Below are positions 1 through 8,372 of a stretch of DNA of 38,509 bases, in pieces (within the stretch, counting starts at the first letter, position 1; every line of letters begins with the position of its first letter). Source of the stretch: Ornatilinea sp. (GTDB taxonomy: Bacteria; Chloroflexota; Anaerolineae; Anaerolineales; Anaerolineaceae); the NCBI GenBank assembly GCA_018433975.1, contig JAHDQE010000030.1:1-38509 (forward strand), written 5' to 3'. The notes under the pieces were generated by a model. That model was given only the letters and a program-made list of their open reading frames with translations, had not been told where the DNA came from and searched no databases. A program made the position numbers and the translations under genes.

Positions 1-19
1 GCACTGGTCAGGCAGTGGA

Positions 20-205
20 GGGTGAATTTGGACCCAACCTGAGGGCACAGACCCTGTTCCGTAGACCGGATCCCCTCCAATTTGCTCACCTAAAGGTCGA
101 ACGGTATCTGAAGCCTCCTGTATTGGAAGAGCTTGCATTCACAAGGTTGACTTATGGCAAGCAGCGCCTGACCAGCGCCACAACAACTTATTTATACCAA
201 AGGAG
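20..205 (+). ncRNA. Candidate IS110 bridge RNA region
   Basis: IS110-group elements encode a structured bridge RNA in the non-coding stretch upstream of the transposase. Here about 210 bp upstream of the transposase RBS lack a convincing ORF. Visible features are a small stem AGGG/CCCT near 42-55 and the 9-mer ACGGTATCT at 101-109, which recurs at the predicted right end (1202-1210) and could be the left donor guide. The RNA boundaries are guesses; no fold was computed. Confidence 0.4.
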
Positions 206-212
206 TAATCTC

Positions 213-1193
213 ATGACAAAGGCTTTTCTCGGAATAGATGTTTCCAAAGCTACTCTGGATGTGGCCCTTTTGAATGGCAAAGTGCATTATGGAGTGTTTG
301 ACAACACCGAGAAAGGCTTCACGAACCTACAGAGCTGGTTGGAAAAACGCCAGGTCATGGTGGGGCATGCCTGTCTGGAAGCGACCGGACAATATGGCTA
401 TCCTGCCGCGGAATATCTGCATCGCCAGGGGTATCTGGTCAGCGTAGTCAATCCGGTGCGCATCAAAGCCTACCGAAAGAGCTGTTTAGTACGCAATAAA
501 ACCGACAAAATGGATGCATTTGTGATAGCCGATTTCTGCCAGCGCCAAGAACCTGAGCTGTGGTCGCCGCCAGACCCGATCTATATGGAATTACGAGCTC
601 TGGTGAGACATTTGGACAGTCTGATGGGCATGCGCCAACAGGAACGCAACCGCAGCAAATCGGGGATTCCATCAGAATATGTCTTGAAAATGATTGGTGA
701 ACATATTGCGCTATTGGATGAAAAAATAGAGGAGATAAAAAAGCAGATTTCAAGGTTTATGGACAGCCATGCCCAGCTCAAGCACCAAAAAGACTTGTTG
801 GTTTCCATTCCTGGCATTGGAGAATTGACTGCGGCCAAGCTTCTGGCTGAAATTCAGGATGTGGAGCGTTTTCACAATGCTAAACAACTGGCGGCTTATG
901 CCGGGATTACGCCCCAACAAAATCATTCTGGGACGTCTGTGCGAGGGAAAGGCAGGATGTCAAAAACTGGAAATATCTGGCTGCGCAAAAGTCTGTATAT
1001 GCCTGCTTTGGTAGCGAAAAAGCACAATCCCATTATTTGTGCATTTTGCGAACGATTGTCGGAACGCGGTAAGTTACCTATGGTTGTTATTGGGGCAGCT
1101 ATGCGGAAATTGTTACATATGGTTTATGGTATTTTAAAATCTGGAAACCCATTTGATCCGGCGTATCTTGAAAAAAACACTGTTCAGGCTTGA
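213..1193 (+). CDS. IS110-family transposase (DEDD RuvC-like, Transposase_20)
   Basis: The 326-residue product has the length and layout of an IS110 recombinase. The N-terminal RuvC-like domain shows GIDVSK (first Asp), LEATG (Glu) and the RNKTDKMDA box (Asp pair). A helical middle section follows. The C-terminal Transposase_20 domain contains SIPGIG and SGTSVRGKGRMSKTGN, which carries the conserved Ser region used in strand exchange. It acts with a bridge RNA to move the element. I chose ATG 213 because AAAGGAG lies just upstream (199-205) and the protein then starts exactly at the family's N-terminus; the open frame back to a GTG at 15 runs through the presumed bridge-RNA region and is not protein-like. 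The ORF is intact, so the element may be active. Confidence 0.93.
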   Translation: MTKAFLGIDVSKATLDVALLNGKVHYGVFDNTEKGFTNLQSWLEKRQVMVGHACLEATGQYGYPAAEYLHRQGYLVSVVNPVRIKAYRKSCLVRNKTDKMDAFVIADFCQRQEPELWSPPDPIYMELRALVRHLDSLMGMRQQERNRSKSGIPSEYVLKMIGEHIALLDEKIEEIKKQISRFMDSHAQLKHQKDLLVSIPGIGELTAAKLLAEIQDVERFHNAKQLAAYAGITPQQNHSGTSVRGKGRMSKTGNIWLRKSLYMPALVAKKHNPIICAFCERLSERGKLPMVVIGAAMRKLLHMVYGILKSGNPFDPAYLEKNTVQA

Positions 1194-1282
1194 CTTTCAA
1201 GACGGTATCTACCGCCTGTTTGAAAACGAACAGAATCCCGCCATCCACTGTATGCTTTGTTAGTCTGCTTTTGGACATTAAG

Positions 1283-2203
1283 TTACTCTGCCAATCTGCG
1301 ACTTACTGCATTAACAAACGAAGTATATTTCGGCTCAGATACTTCCCATTGAGTGATAATATTTTGCTTAATTTTTTCCTTATTATCTCTATATGTTTGC
1401 TTTACGGAAAGTAGAATATCGCCTTTTTTATTGTTACTGTGCTGTTCGTAAATCTCTATCATTGGATGCGTTATTTTTTCTTCTGCAATTACCAATTCGA
1501 TAATTCCTTGAAGATCGTATTCTTTCAACAAGGCGAGTAATTTATCTTTGTTTTCCAGGGTTACGGCGCAAATTTGTTTTGGTAATGGGTTGTACCAGTC
1601 ATTGGCACTTTCGCTGAAAGCTCGCTTGCCAACATCATAACCTATCCAAGCAGTTGGTATTGAGAAAAACACAACTTCTATCAGCCAATAAAGCCACGCC
1701 CAAGTGGATTTTAAGGTAAAACTAAATTCATGAATTGGTATTCCGTTTTCGACCACATAATTGGTGAATTGATCTCCTTCTTTTGCTCTTAACTTCATGT
1801 AACCTACAAAGCCACTCGCGCCCGTTTCTTGAATAAGGATTTGATCGAAAGCGGCAGATGCTTTTTCGGCGCTCACATTATAGTTTTGCTGCACATTATT
1901 GAAAAATTCGTTGCGAAGTATGAAATAAGGTGTTCCATAGAAAGCCAAAGCGACAAATATTCCTGTTACCAGCCCCATTAAAGCTGCAATTATTGAGTGA
2001 CGCACTTTAGTAAATTGCAACAACTTGTAAAAAGCAATCATTGTTGCAATGCCAACAGCGAGCGAGAATGCAAAGATGTAATAAAAAAAGTTGCTGACGA
2101 AATAAGCAAACACACCTATCGCAATACCAAGAATCAAAGAACCGATGATTAATAAAATTGTTCCGAAAATAGGAGTTCGGTTTGGAGCGAGATATTGTTT
2201 CAT
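1283..2203 (-). CDS. Hypothetical membrane protein (4 TM), AT-rich
   Basis: The 306-residue product is not one I recognise. It has three hydrophobic spans in the first third (about 13-34, 38-60 and 68-92), a hydrophilic section of about 75 residues, a fourth span near 168-190 (WAWLYWLIEVVFFSIPTAW), and a cytosolic tail of about 115 residues rich in Lys, Glu and Asn. Start ATG 2203 is preceded by AAGGGAA. The gene is clearly more AT-rich than the permease genes next to it and stands alone between an IS110 element and a repeat-laden gap, which suggests acquired DNA. Its upstream gap carries the same degenerate repeat seen beside AT-rich genes at 30-33 kb. Function unknown. Confidence 0.8.
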   Translation of the reverse strand: MKQYLAPNRTPIFGTILLIIGSLILGIAIGVFAYFVSNFFYYIFAFSLAVGIATMIAFYKLLQFTKVRHSIIAALMGLVTGIFVALAFYGTPYFILRNEFFNNVQQNYNVSAEKASAAFDQILIQETGASGFVGYMKLRAKEGDQFTNYVVENGIPIHEFSFTLKSTWAWLYWLIEVVFFSIPTAWIGYDVGKRAFSESANDWYNPLPKQICAVTLENKDKLLALLKEYDLQGIIELVIAEEKITHPMIEIYEQHSNNKKGDILLSVKQTYRDNKEKIKQNIITQWEVSEPKYTSFVNAVSRRLAE

Positions 2204-2310
2204 AAATTCCCTTGTCGATGAATTTGCGGGGCTAACTATTGGATGTATGCAATTATCAATAAACCCATGAAGGGTATTAAACGGAGTATTCGCAAATTAA
2301 AAAATAACAA

Positions 2311-2432
2311 TGTTCAGCTCGCTGCTCACCAATAAATTGTCCCACTGATGTTGATTTACAGTATAGGACTTTTGCCACCCACACGCAAGCCGCTGAAGTA
2401 CCAAAACCAACTTGGGCCGCGCTTACCGCCGC
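2311..2432 (-). repeat. Degenerate dispersed intergenic repeat, copy W
   Basis: On the minus strand this gap contains GGCTTGCGTGTGG, then TATACTGTAAATCA, then AGTGGGAC-AATTTATTGGTGAGC and GAGCTGAAC. The same order (TATAATGTGATTA, AGTGGGGTTATTTACTGGTGA, GAGCTTGCC) occurs at 33051-33110, and GGCTTGCGTTTGTG occurs near 30033-30047. All lie just upstream of minus-strand AT-rich genes. This may be an intergenic repeat family, a promoter-bearing mobile module or attC-like cassette junctions; I cannot tell which. Confidence 0.45.
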
Positions 2433-2442
2433 TGCGGCATCT

Positions 2443-2607
2443 GTAATCCTGAACGGAGTGACATCGTGCCCGAAGGGTAAGGATCTCTGGCTCGCCGGGC
2501 AGCGGAGTGGGGTGTAGGGGAAAGCCCCGTGGGGTGCGACATAAAATAGTCGGTTATCGGTAAGGGGCGTAGAGATTCTTCACTCCCTGCGGTCGCTCAG
2601 AATGGCA
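2443..2607 (+). repeat. 165-bp dispersed repeat with imperfect terminal inverted repeats, copy A
   Basis: This copy begins TAATCCTGAACGGAGTGACA and ends CGCTCAGAATGGCA. It is closely similar along its whole length to copy B at 2648-2812. The two ends are imperfect inverted repeats of each other (consensus ATGTCATYCTGARCG), so the unit can fold into a long hairpin and resembles a composite REP or MITE. It is non-coding: minus-strand frames through it are open only by chance. Confidence 0.75.
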
Positions 2608-2647
2608 TGACGGGTGGTAAATGGGAAAGAACAAATGGCAGGCATTA

Positions 2648-2812
2648 TGTCATCCTGAACGAAGTGACATTGTGCCCGAAGGGTAAGGATCTCTGGTTCG
2701 CCGGGCAGCGGGGTGAAGTGCGTGGGTAACCCCTGTCGTGCGACATAAAATAATCGGTTGTCGGTAAGGGAGCTAGAGATTCTTCGCTCCCTGCGGTCGC
2801 TCAGAATGACAT
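2648..2812 (+). repeat. 165-bp dispersed repeat with imperfect terminal inverted repeats, copy B
   Basis: The unit runs from TGTCATCCTGAACG to GCTCAGAATGACAT and is a direct-orientation copy of 2443-2607, separated from it by 40 bp. Shared internal landmarks are GAAGGGTAAGGATCTCTGG, CGCCGGGCAGCG, TGCGACATAAAATA and AGAGATTCTTC. It lies directly downstream of the first permease gene, so on the minus strand it would form a hairpin at the 3' end of that transcript. Confidence 0.78.
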
Positions 2813-2859
2813 GGTAAATGTGGAAAGCAGGTGGAATGCCCCGGACTCCACCGGGCTTC

Positions 2860-5082
2860 TTACTCTTCAATTCTTTTGATGCGCTGGCGGAACCACAGGG
2901 CGGTTTCAGGCTGGTAGCGCCGGACGATCAGCATTGAGCAGGAAATATCCTTGATCAAAGCGTCGTTCAAAGCGCCAAACACATATTTTGGCGAGAAAAC
3001 CTGCTCCGAAGCGCCGATGATCATCAGGTCATAGCGGCGGCTCTCCGTCTCCGAGAGGATGCCTTCCACGACCGTGGGCGCGGCTGTGGTCTTCAACCGG
3101 ATGTAGGGCGGCATTTCGCCGAGCTCCTCCTCCACGATCTCCTGCAAATGCAGCAAATGATCCTCTCGTTTCTCTTCATCCAGGCCTTCCGGCATCAGCC
3201 GCAGCGCGGTCACCCGGATGCCGTTCTGATCCGCCAGGTAGGAAGCCAGCTCCAGGGCCAGGCGGGCGTTCGGGCCGGTGCCGACCGGGATCAGGATATT
3301 TTCCAGGTGGTTGATCCCCACATCCCGCAGCACGCCAACATCCTTCTGGGCACTGACCATTACCTCTTTAAGGATATTGTGCGGGATATCCAGCTTTTCC
3401 TTCTGGCTTGGCCAGCCGAGCAGCACCATCCGCACCGGGTTGGGGGAATTGATTTCGTTGTAGATGGCGCTTTCGACATTGGAAGCCACCTTCAGCTTGG
3501 TGTAGATCGGCACATTGCGCGCCTGAGCAATCGACGCGGTCAGGTCCAGCAGGTCGCTGCGTTTGGCCTTGCTGCATTTGATCAGGGTCTCAACTTCATT
3601 CCGGGAAAGGTTGGGCGGTACCTTCTGCACCGTCAACACGCAGATGGCGGTGTCCTCCTGCGGTTCGGCCAGCCTGGAAGCGAGTTCGACCAGTTTGACG
3701 GCCGTGTTGGGCTGGATCGCGGCGACCAGGATGCGACCGCCGCCGCGTTCTTTTTCGACTTCGCTCCGCACCATCGCCCGGGTCCGGGTGTATTTCATGA
3801 TGTAATACACCACGGTTAAAGCCAGCAGGACGACCCCCAGGAAAAGCAACGCTTTGGGATTGGCGAAGGAAACGATCAGAACACCGCTGCCGGCGGCCAG
3901 ATAAGCCGTGAGCGGGAAGAAGGGGACTTTGAAGGGTCTTTCGATATCCGGGTGCATCCTGCGCAGCCGGATCATCGCCAGCGAGGCCCAGAACAGGACA
4001 AACATATAGCCCGCGCTGGAGATAAAGCTCAAAAAGTCCACCAGACCGATCACTGCCACCATCCCGCTGAGGAGCGCCACGAACAGGATCGAGACGTAAG
4101 GCGTCCGCCAGCGGCTGAGGCGCGAGAACAGGTGCGGCCAGACCCGTTCGCGGCTGAGCGTGAATACTTCCCGCGTGGCCGAGAGCATGGCGGTGTTGAC
4201 CGATGTCAGTGTGGCGACAATCCCGGCCACGGCCATCACCGGAACGCCCACTCTGGGCCAGAAGACCTGGGCGGCGTCGGTGATGGCCGTCTCGGAGCCT
4301 GCCAGGGAGGAATAGGGGATGACCCCGATGGTCACAAACGAAACCAGGGTGTATACCAGGGTGGTGACGCCCAGGCTGATGAGGATGCCGAGCGGGATGT
4401 TGTGGTTGGGGCTGGTGATTTCCTCTGCGTCGTCGGCAATGACCTCAAAACCGACGTAGGCGTTGTATACCAGCGCTACTGTGGTCAGCATGCGCCCAAT
4501 ATTGGCCCATATTGACTGGTTCTCAAAGAGCACCCGCCCGGAGCGGTAGACTTCCCAGTGGAAACCGGTCTCGCGGGTCAAACCCAGTACCACGTACACG
4601 CTGAAGGAGATCAGCAGGAATCCCCCCAGCAGGATTTGCAGGTTCCCGGCCTGGGTCACCCCGCGCAGATGCAGCATCCCGACGACCAGGATGACAGCCA
4701 GAGCAACCGGGATCACCGGGATAAAGGGCAAAAAGACCTTCAGGGAATAGGCGAACCCCACGGCCGACAGCGCCGCGTAGAATGTGCTGGAAAGCCCGTC
4801 CAGTGAGCCCACCAGGAACATGATCAGACCGTTGCTGAACCCTTCGCGGACATAGGTCATCGCGCCGCCAGTCACGGGGTAGGTGGTGGCTAACTCGCAA
4901 TAATTCAACGCCACGCTGAGGGTGAGCACCCCGCCAATAATCAAAGCCAGGATGGTATCGGGCCCGGCGATGCCCGCCGCGTGTCCGGTTAGCACGAATA
5001 TTTCCGCGGCGATGGTGCCCGCCGTGCCCAGCATGATCACCTGCAGCAGGTTGAGCTGTCTTTTCAGTTTCCGTTTTGCCAT
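2860..5082 (-). CDS. APC-superfamily permease fused to C-terminal UspA-like region (paralog 1)
   Basis: The 740-residue product has about 12 hydrophobic spans in residues 1-430 (amino acid-polyamine-organocation fold) followed by about 300 soluble residues. The soluble part contains UspA-type strands ENILIPVGTGPNARLALELA and YDLMIIGASEQVF..SMLIVRR. Such fusions are thought to import amino acids or related solutes, with the Usp part sensing nucleotide or stress, but the substrate cannot be read here. Odd point: the TM1 substrate-binding motif, GSGIF in paralog 2 (residues 25-29), is AAEIF here. The Usp glycine-rich ATP loop also looks degenerate. ATG 5082 has GGAG 8 bp upstream. It is separated from paralog 2 (same strand) by 510 bp, so it probably has its own promoter. 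Confidence 0.88.
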   Translation of the reverse strand: MAKRKLKRQLNLLQVIMLGTAGTIAAEIFVLTGHAAGIAGPDTILALIIGGVLTLSVALNYCELATTYPVTGGAMTYVREGFSNGLIMFLVGSLDGLSSTFYAALSAVGFAYSLKVFLPFIPVIPVALAVILVVGMLHLRGVTQAGNLQILLGGFLLISFSVYVVLGLTRETGFHWEVYRSGRVLFENQSIWANIGRMLTTVALVYNAYVGFEVIADDAEEITSPNHNIPLGILISLGVTTLVYTLVSFVTIGVIPYSSLAGSETAITDAAQVFWPRVGVPVMAVAGIVATLTSVNTAMLSATREVFTLSRERVWPHLFSRLSRWRTPYVSILFVALLSGMVAVIGLVDFLSFISSAGYMFVLFWASLAMIRLRRMHPDIERPFKVPFFPLTAYLAAGSGVLIVSFANPKALLFLGVVLLALTVVYYIMKYTRTRAMVRSEVEKERGGGRILVAAIQPNTAVKLVELASRLAEPQEDTAICVLTVQKVPPNLSRNEVETLIKCSKAKRSDLLDLTASIAQARNVPIYTKLKVASNVESAIYNEINSPNPVRMVLLGWPSQKEKLDIPHNILKEVMVSAQKDVGVLRDVGINHLENILIPVGTGPNARLALELASYLADQNGIRVTALRLMPEGLDEEKREDHLLHLQEIVEEELGEMPPYIRLKTTAAPTVVEGILSETESRRYDLMIIGASEQVFSPKYVFGALNDALIKDISCSMLIVRRYQPETALWFRQRIKRIEE

Positions 5083-5592
5083 GAGGAGAACTCCATAATG
5101 GGATCGAATTGATTCAATTCATACTTTTACGACAATTAAAGTTTTTATCATCCGTAGGGAGGAGTCAGGTTCATAATATGCATCCTGATATCTTAAAATC
5201 CATACACCATTTCCCAAAACCATCCGATTTATCCAGATCTGGAACCGCTATCTTTCACATCAACAAACCATACCAACATTGTAAACCAATCCACTCAAAT
5301 TTACTTTCAGATAGTTTGGATATTTTTAAAAACACTGAGACATATTGGGCAGGATCACCATTTTTTCCACTCCTCAAGCCCTGTGGGTACCCTGCCGGAT
5401 CGTTGCGATCATATCACCATGCCTGGAAAAATAACAGCCCGGACGGTATGGTTGAGCAGCGTGCTCTGAAGGGTGTGGGTATCCCTGTTTCTTTGCCCAT
5501 TTGATCTTTTATGGTGTACTGCTGCGTTTGTACGTTGCGATACCCATTCTGTAAACATAACCCAAAAATTAGTTGAGATTAAGAACCGAAGA
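5083..5592. other. Intergenic gap between the two permease genes
   Basis: No convincing gene is present; open frames on the plus strand lack an RBS and protein-like composition. Apart from a palindrome at 5106-5120 near the downstream permease start, I see nothing notable. The gap is long enough for separate promoters. Confidence 0.5.
5106..5120. promoter_or_regulatory. Perfect 7-bp-arm palindrome upstream of permease paralog 1
   Basis: GAATTGATTCAATTC is a perfect inverted repeat around one central base, 24-38 bp upstream of the start codon of the permease at 2860-5082. Position and symmetry fit a repressor operator. No regulator gene is adjacent, so this is only a candidate. Confidence 0.3.
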
Positions 5593-7812
5593 TCAATCCC
5601 TTTGCAATCGTTTCGCCTGTTGGTGCAACCATGAGGCTGCCGGCCTGTCATTCCGGCGGATAACCAGCACAGAGTATGGCACTTTTTCTACCAGGGTGTC
5701 GCACACCGGGCCAAACAATGACTCATCGGTGATATCATAAGCTGACCCGACAATAATAAGTCCATAGTCATTGGTCTCGCATTCCTTGATCACCGCTTCC
5801 TGGATGAATTCCGCATACAGAATTTGAAGGGTAGAATTTGCCGGTATCTTTCCAAGTTGAGTCATGACGATTTCCTGAAGGTAGGAAATCACATCCTCTT
5901 TGCCTTCTTCATCTGTTTCCTCTGGAATTACCCGGACATAATTGACATGTGATCCTTCCTGCATGGAAATATCATTTGCCAGATGGATGGCCAACCGGCT
6001 GTTCAGTCCAACACCCACAGGGACCAGGATATTGTGGAAGTCTTTTATTCCACGATCTTTTAAAACCGCGAGGTTTACTTTGGTTTCCTTGAGCAGCCGT
6101 TTGAGCGCTTTTCTATAAATCTCCCCGCTGTTTTCCTGCTCCGGCCATTTTAGCAGCACCAATTTGACATTGTCATCGTTTTTAATCTCGTTGATGATCC
6201 CATCAGCCATTGTGGCATCAGAAAGCATTTTGGTGTACATAGGCACGTTGCGATCCACCGCGTAATGAATGAATCGGTTAAGGATGGCATGTCTCTGTGC
6301 TCTGATCTTTTCAAGATAATCGTTTGAACTTTCAAAATCTGTAACAAGGGCTCCCGGTAAAACAGTTAACAGGCACAAATTTGTGTCTTTTTCTGCTTCT
6401 GCCAGTAGAGAACCCACTTCCAGCAAACCTTCTTTTTCATCATCATTGATGAGGGGGAGGAGAATACGCCAGCGGCCGGGTGACAGGCTGCGTTTATGGG
6501 CTTCTTGCCATAATTGGATCCCGATTTTTGAATAGTAATACACCGCGAAAATGCCAACTACAAGACCGGTGAACAGGAGGGCATCCAGGTCGGAATAGAA
6601 AATAACCACCACGCAGGTGATCGAAGCCAAAATGGGGGTCAGTGGAAAAAATGGGGCTTTAAAAGGCCGGTAAATGGAAGGATATTTTTTATGCAGCTTG
6701 ATCATTGCCAGATTAGAGAAGAAGAGCACAAATAAATATCCCGCTGAGGTAATATAGCTGAGAAAATCAACGACTCCGATAATTGTGATCAAAATGGATA
6801 CCAATCCAATCATCAGAATCGCTATGAATGGCACCCGAACCCGGTTCAATCGCGAAAGGGCGGAAGGCCAGGCCCCATCGCGTCCGAGCGTGAAGGTCTC
6901 CCGCGTGGCGCTGAGCATGGAGGAATTGATGGAAGTCAGCGCCCCCACCATACCCGCTATGGCGATGATCGTTACGCCCAGGCCGGGCATAAACACCTTG
7001 ATCGCGTCCGACAGCGCGGTTGTGGAACCTGCCACAGATTGCCAGGGAACTGTGCCGAGCGTTACCAAAACGGTCAGGGAGTACACTAGGGTGATTATCG
7101 CAAGACTGACCAGAATAGCAATGGGGATATTCTTGCTGGGATTTTTTACTTCTTCTGCGTCATCGGCAATCACCTCAAATCCCACGTAAGCTGCGTAGAT
7201 CAGGGCGATGGTTTTCATCAAGGTCCGCAGATTTGCGCTAAATCCTTCTGCGGGAAAAATCCTGCCATTGGGAAAAAGGGTTGTGGGGTGGAAGCCATTG
7301 GGGGAGATAAATCCGGCTACAATGTAGGACGCAAACGCAAAAATCAAGGAGGCGCCCATTACGATCTGGATATTGCCGACCGTGGAAACTCCCAGAATGT
7401 TCAAGATCACGAAGATGATAATCACAAGGATCGCAGTGGGGACGATAGGGATGGAAGGGAAGAAAACGCTCAAAGAATATGCGAAGCCAACTGCGGATAA
7501 TGCGCAGTAGAATGTGCTGGAAATACTGTCCATTGAACCAACAAGGAACGATAATAGACCATTTCCCCAGGCCTCGCGGACATAGGTCATTGCGCCGCCT
7601 GTCTCGGGGTAAATGGTTGCCAGTTCGCTGTAGTTTAAGGCGATGCTGAAGCTGAGGAAACCGCCAATCAGGATAGCTAAAAATGTAGCTGGTCCGGCCA
7701 CTTCGGCTGCCAACCCCGTTAAAACAAAGATGCCAGAACCTAAAGTCCCGGCAGTCCCTAACAGAATGGTCTGGAACAGGGTAAGTTCTCTCTTTAGAGT
7801 ACGTTTACTCAT
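5593..7812 (-). CDS. APC-superfamily permease fused to C-terminal UspA-like region (paralog 2)
   Basis: The 739-residue protein is collinear with the permease at 2860-5082: same MxKRxLKRxL start, same 12-span membrane part, and the same soluble C-terminal half (FHNILVPVGVGLNSRLAIHLA, YGLIIVGSAYDITDESLFG, YSVLVIRR). The TM1 motif GTLGSGIFVLTG (residues 22-33) is canonical for amino-acid transporters, and the GGAMTYVREAWG stretch is also shared. Predicted to sit in the inner membrane and import an amino acid or related solute; the specificity is unknown. ATG 7812 has GAGGGAA 9 bp upstream. The duplication is old, since the DNA sequences have diverged strongly and paralog 2 is more AT-rich. Confidence 0.9.
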   Translation of the reverse strand: MSKRTLKRELTLFQTILLGTAGTLGSGIFVLTGLAAEVAGPATFLAILIGGFLSFSIALNYSELATIYPETGGAMTYVREAWGNGLLSFLVGSMDSISSTFYCALSAVGFAYSLSVFFPSIPIVPTAILVIIIFVILNILGVSTVGNIQIVMGASLIFAFASYIVAGFISPNGFHPTTLFPNGRIFPAEGFSANLRTLMKTIALIYAAYVGFEVIADDAEEVKNPSKNIPIAILVSLAIITLVYSLTVLVTLGTVPWQSVAGSTTALSDAIKVFMPGLGVTIIAIAGMVGALTSINSSMLSATRETFTLGRDGAWPSALSRLNRVRVPFIAILMIGLVSILITIIGVVDFLSYITSAGYLFVLFFSNLAMIKLHKKYPSIYRPFKAPFFPLTPILASITCVVVIFYSDLDALLFTGLVVGIFAVYYYSKIGIQLWQEAHKRSLSPGRWRILLPLINDDEKEGLLEVGSLLAEAEKDTNLCLLTVLPGALVTDFESSNDYLEKIRAQRHAILNRFIHYAVDRNVPMYTKMLSDATMADGIINEIKNDDNVKLVLLKWPEQENSGEIYRKALKRLLKETKVNLAVLKDRGIKDFHNILVPVGVGLNSRLAIHLANDISMQEGSHVNYVRVIPEETDEEGKEDVISYLQEIVMTQLGKIPANSTLQILYAEFIQEAVIKECETNDYGLIIVGSAYDITDESLFGPVCDTLVEKVPYSVLVIRRNDRPAASWLHQQAKRLQRD

Positions 7813-8372
7813 AATACAATTCCCTCAGTTACTCAAACACTTCTATATAAAATCTCAGTGTCTTGATCTGCCTGCCGACTGATTTAAAAGCAACTTTGAA
7901 ATGGATATATGATGACTATAAAGCCTTTGCTTGGGAGAACAGAAATGAATCATATACCCGATGCAGTATTTACGCAATCCCCTTTTCTTATCCAGGGTCT
8001 TCAAAAAACGACGTCATTTTGCGGCATATCTCCCCTTGATTCCCCTGGTGAAGCTGGCTGCTGCCCTTCCCGGCGGCACCGTAGTTGGTTGGTCTTGGTT
8101 CTCGGCTAAAGAAAAATCTTTTGCTTTCGCGCCCAATGCCATCCGGAAGCGCGTTTTCAGAGAATGACGAACCAGTATCATCTTGGATTACCAGGCTAAT
8201 AGTTCATAAAATAGACTTTGCGTTGTTGGCGGCTTTGCGTGAGACCAAGAATCACACACAGGCCACAAAGGCAGCAAAGGTTTTCTAGAAACAAAAAGCT
8301 TTTCTTGGTGTGCTTGTAGTCTTGGCGTAAGATAAAAATGTCGGATAAAATGTCGGTAAATGGTTTGCTATA
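7813..8372. other. Intergenic gap between permease paralog 2 and the phosphatase
   Basis: This stretch of 560 bp shows no convincing gene; the short plus-strand frames lack RBSs and family resemblance. It holds the promoter region for the permease and the 3' untranslated end of the four-gene glycoside operon. A close direct repeat AAATGTCGG-TAAA occurs near 8337-8360. I see no clear terminator. Confidence 0.4.

Larger units (their letters stand above)
1..1210 (+). mobile_element. IS110-family insertion sequence, left end probably outside the window
   Basis: The element consists of a non-coding 5' region (1-212), a DEDD transposase gene (213-1193) and a very short 3' tail. IS110 elements lack clear terminal inverted repeats, so the ends can only be inferred. 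The 9-mer ACGGTATCT occurs in the 5' leader (101-109) and again just after the stop codon (1202-1210). In IS110 biology the bridge RNA carries guides that match the element's own ends, and the recombination core is often CT, so I place the right end at about 1208-1210. No left boundary is visible and it may lie before base 1. The element sits 73 bp from the 3' end of the AT-rich gene at 1283-2203. Confidence 0.6.

Noticed and set aside
15..212. N-terminal extension of the IS110 transposase from GTG 15
   Set aside because: No RBS, no family similarity before residue 67 of that frame, and the region is better explained as the bridge-RNA leader.
2580..2870. Minus-strand 96-codon open frame
   Set aside because: It runs through the 165-bp repeat and has repeat-derived low-complexity composition.
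5109..5504. 131-codon plus-strand frame between the permease genes
   Set aside because: No RBS, no domain-like pattern and a composition unlike real proteins of the region.
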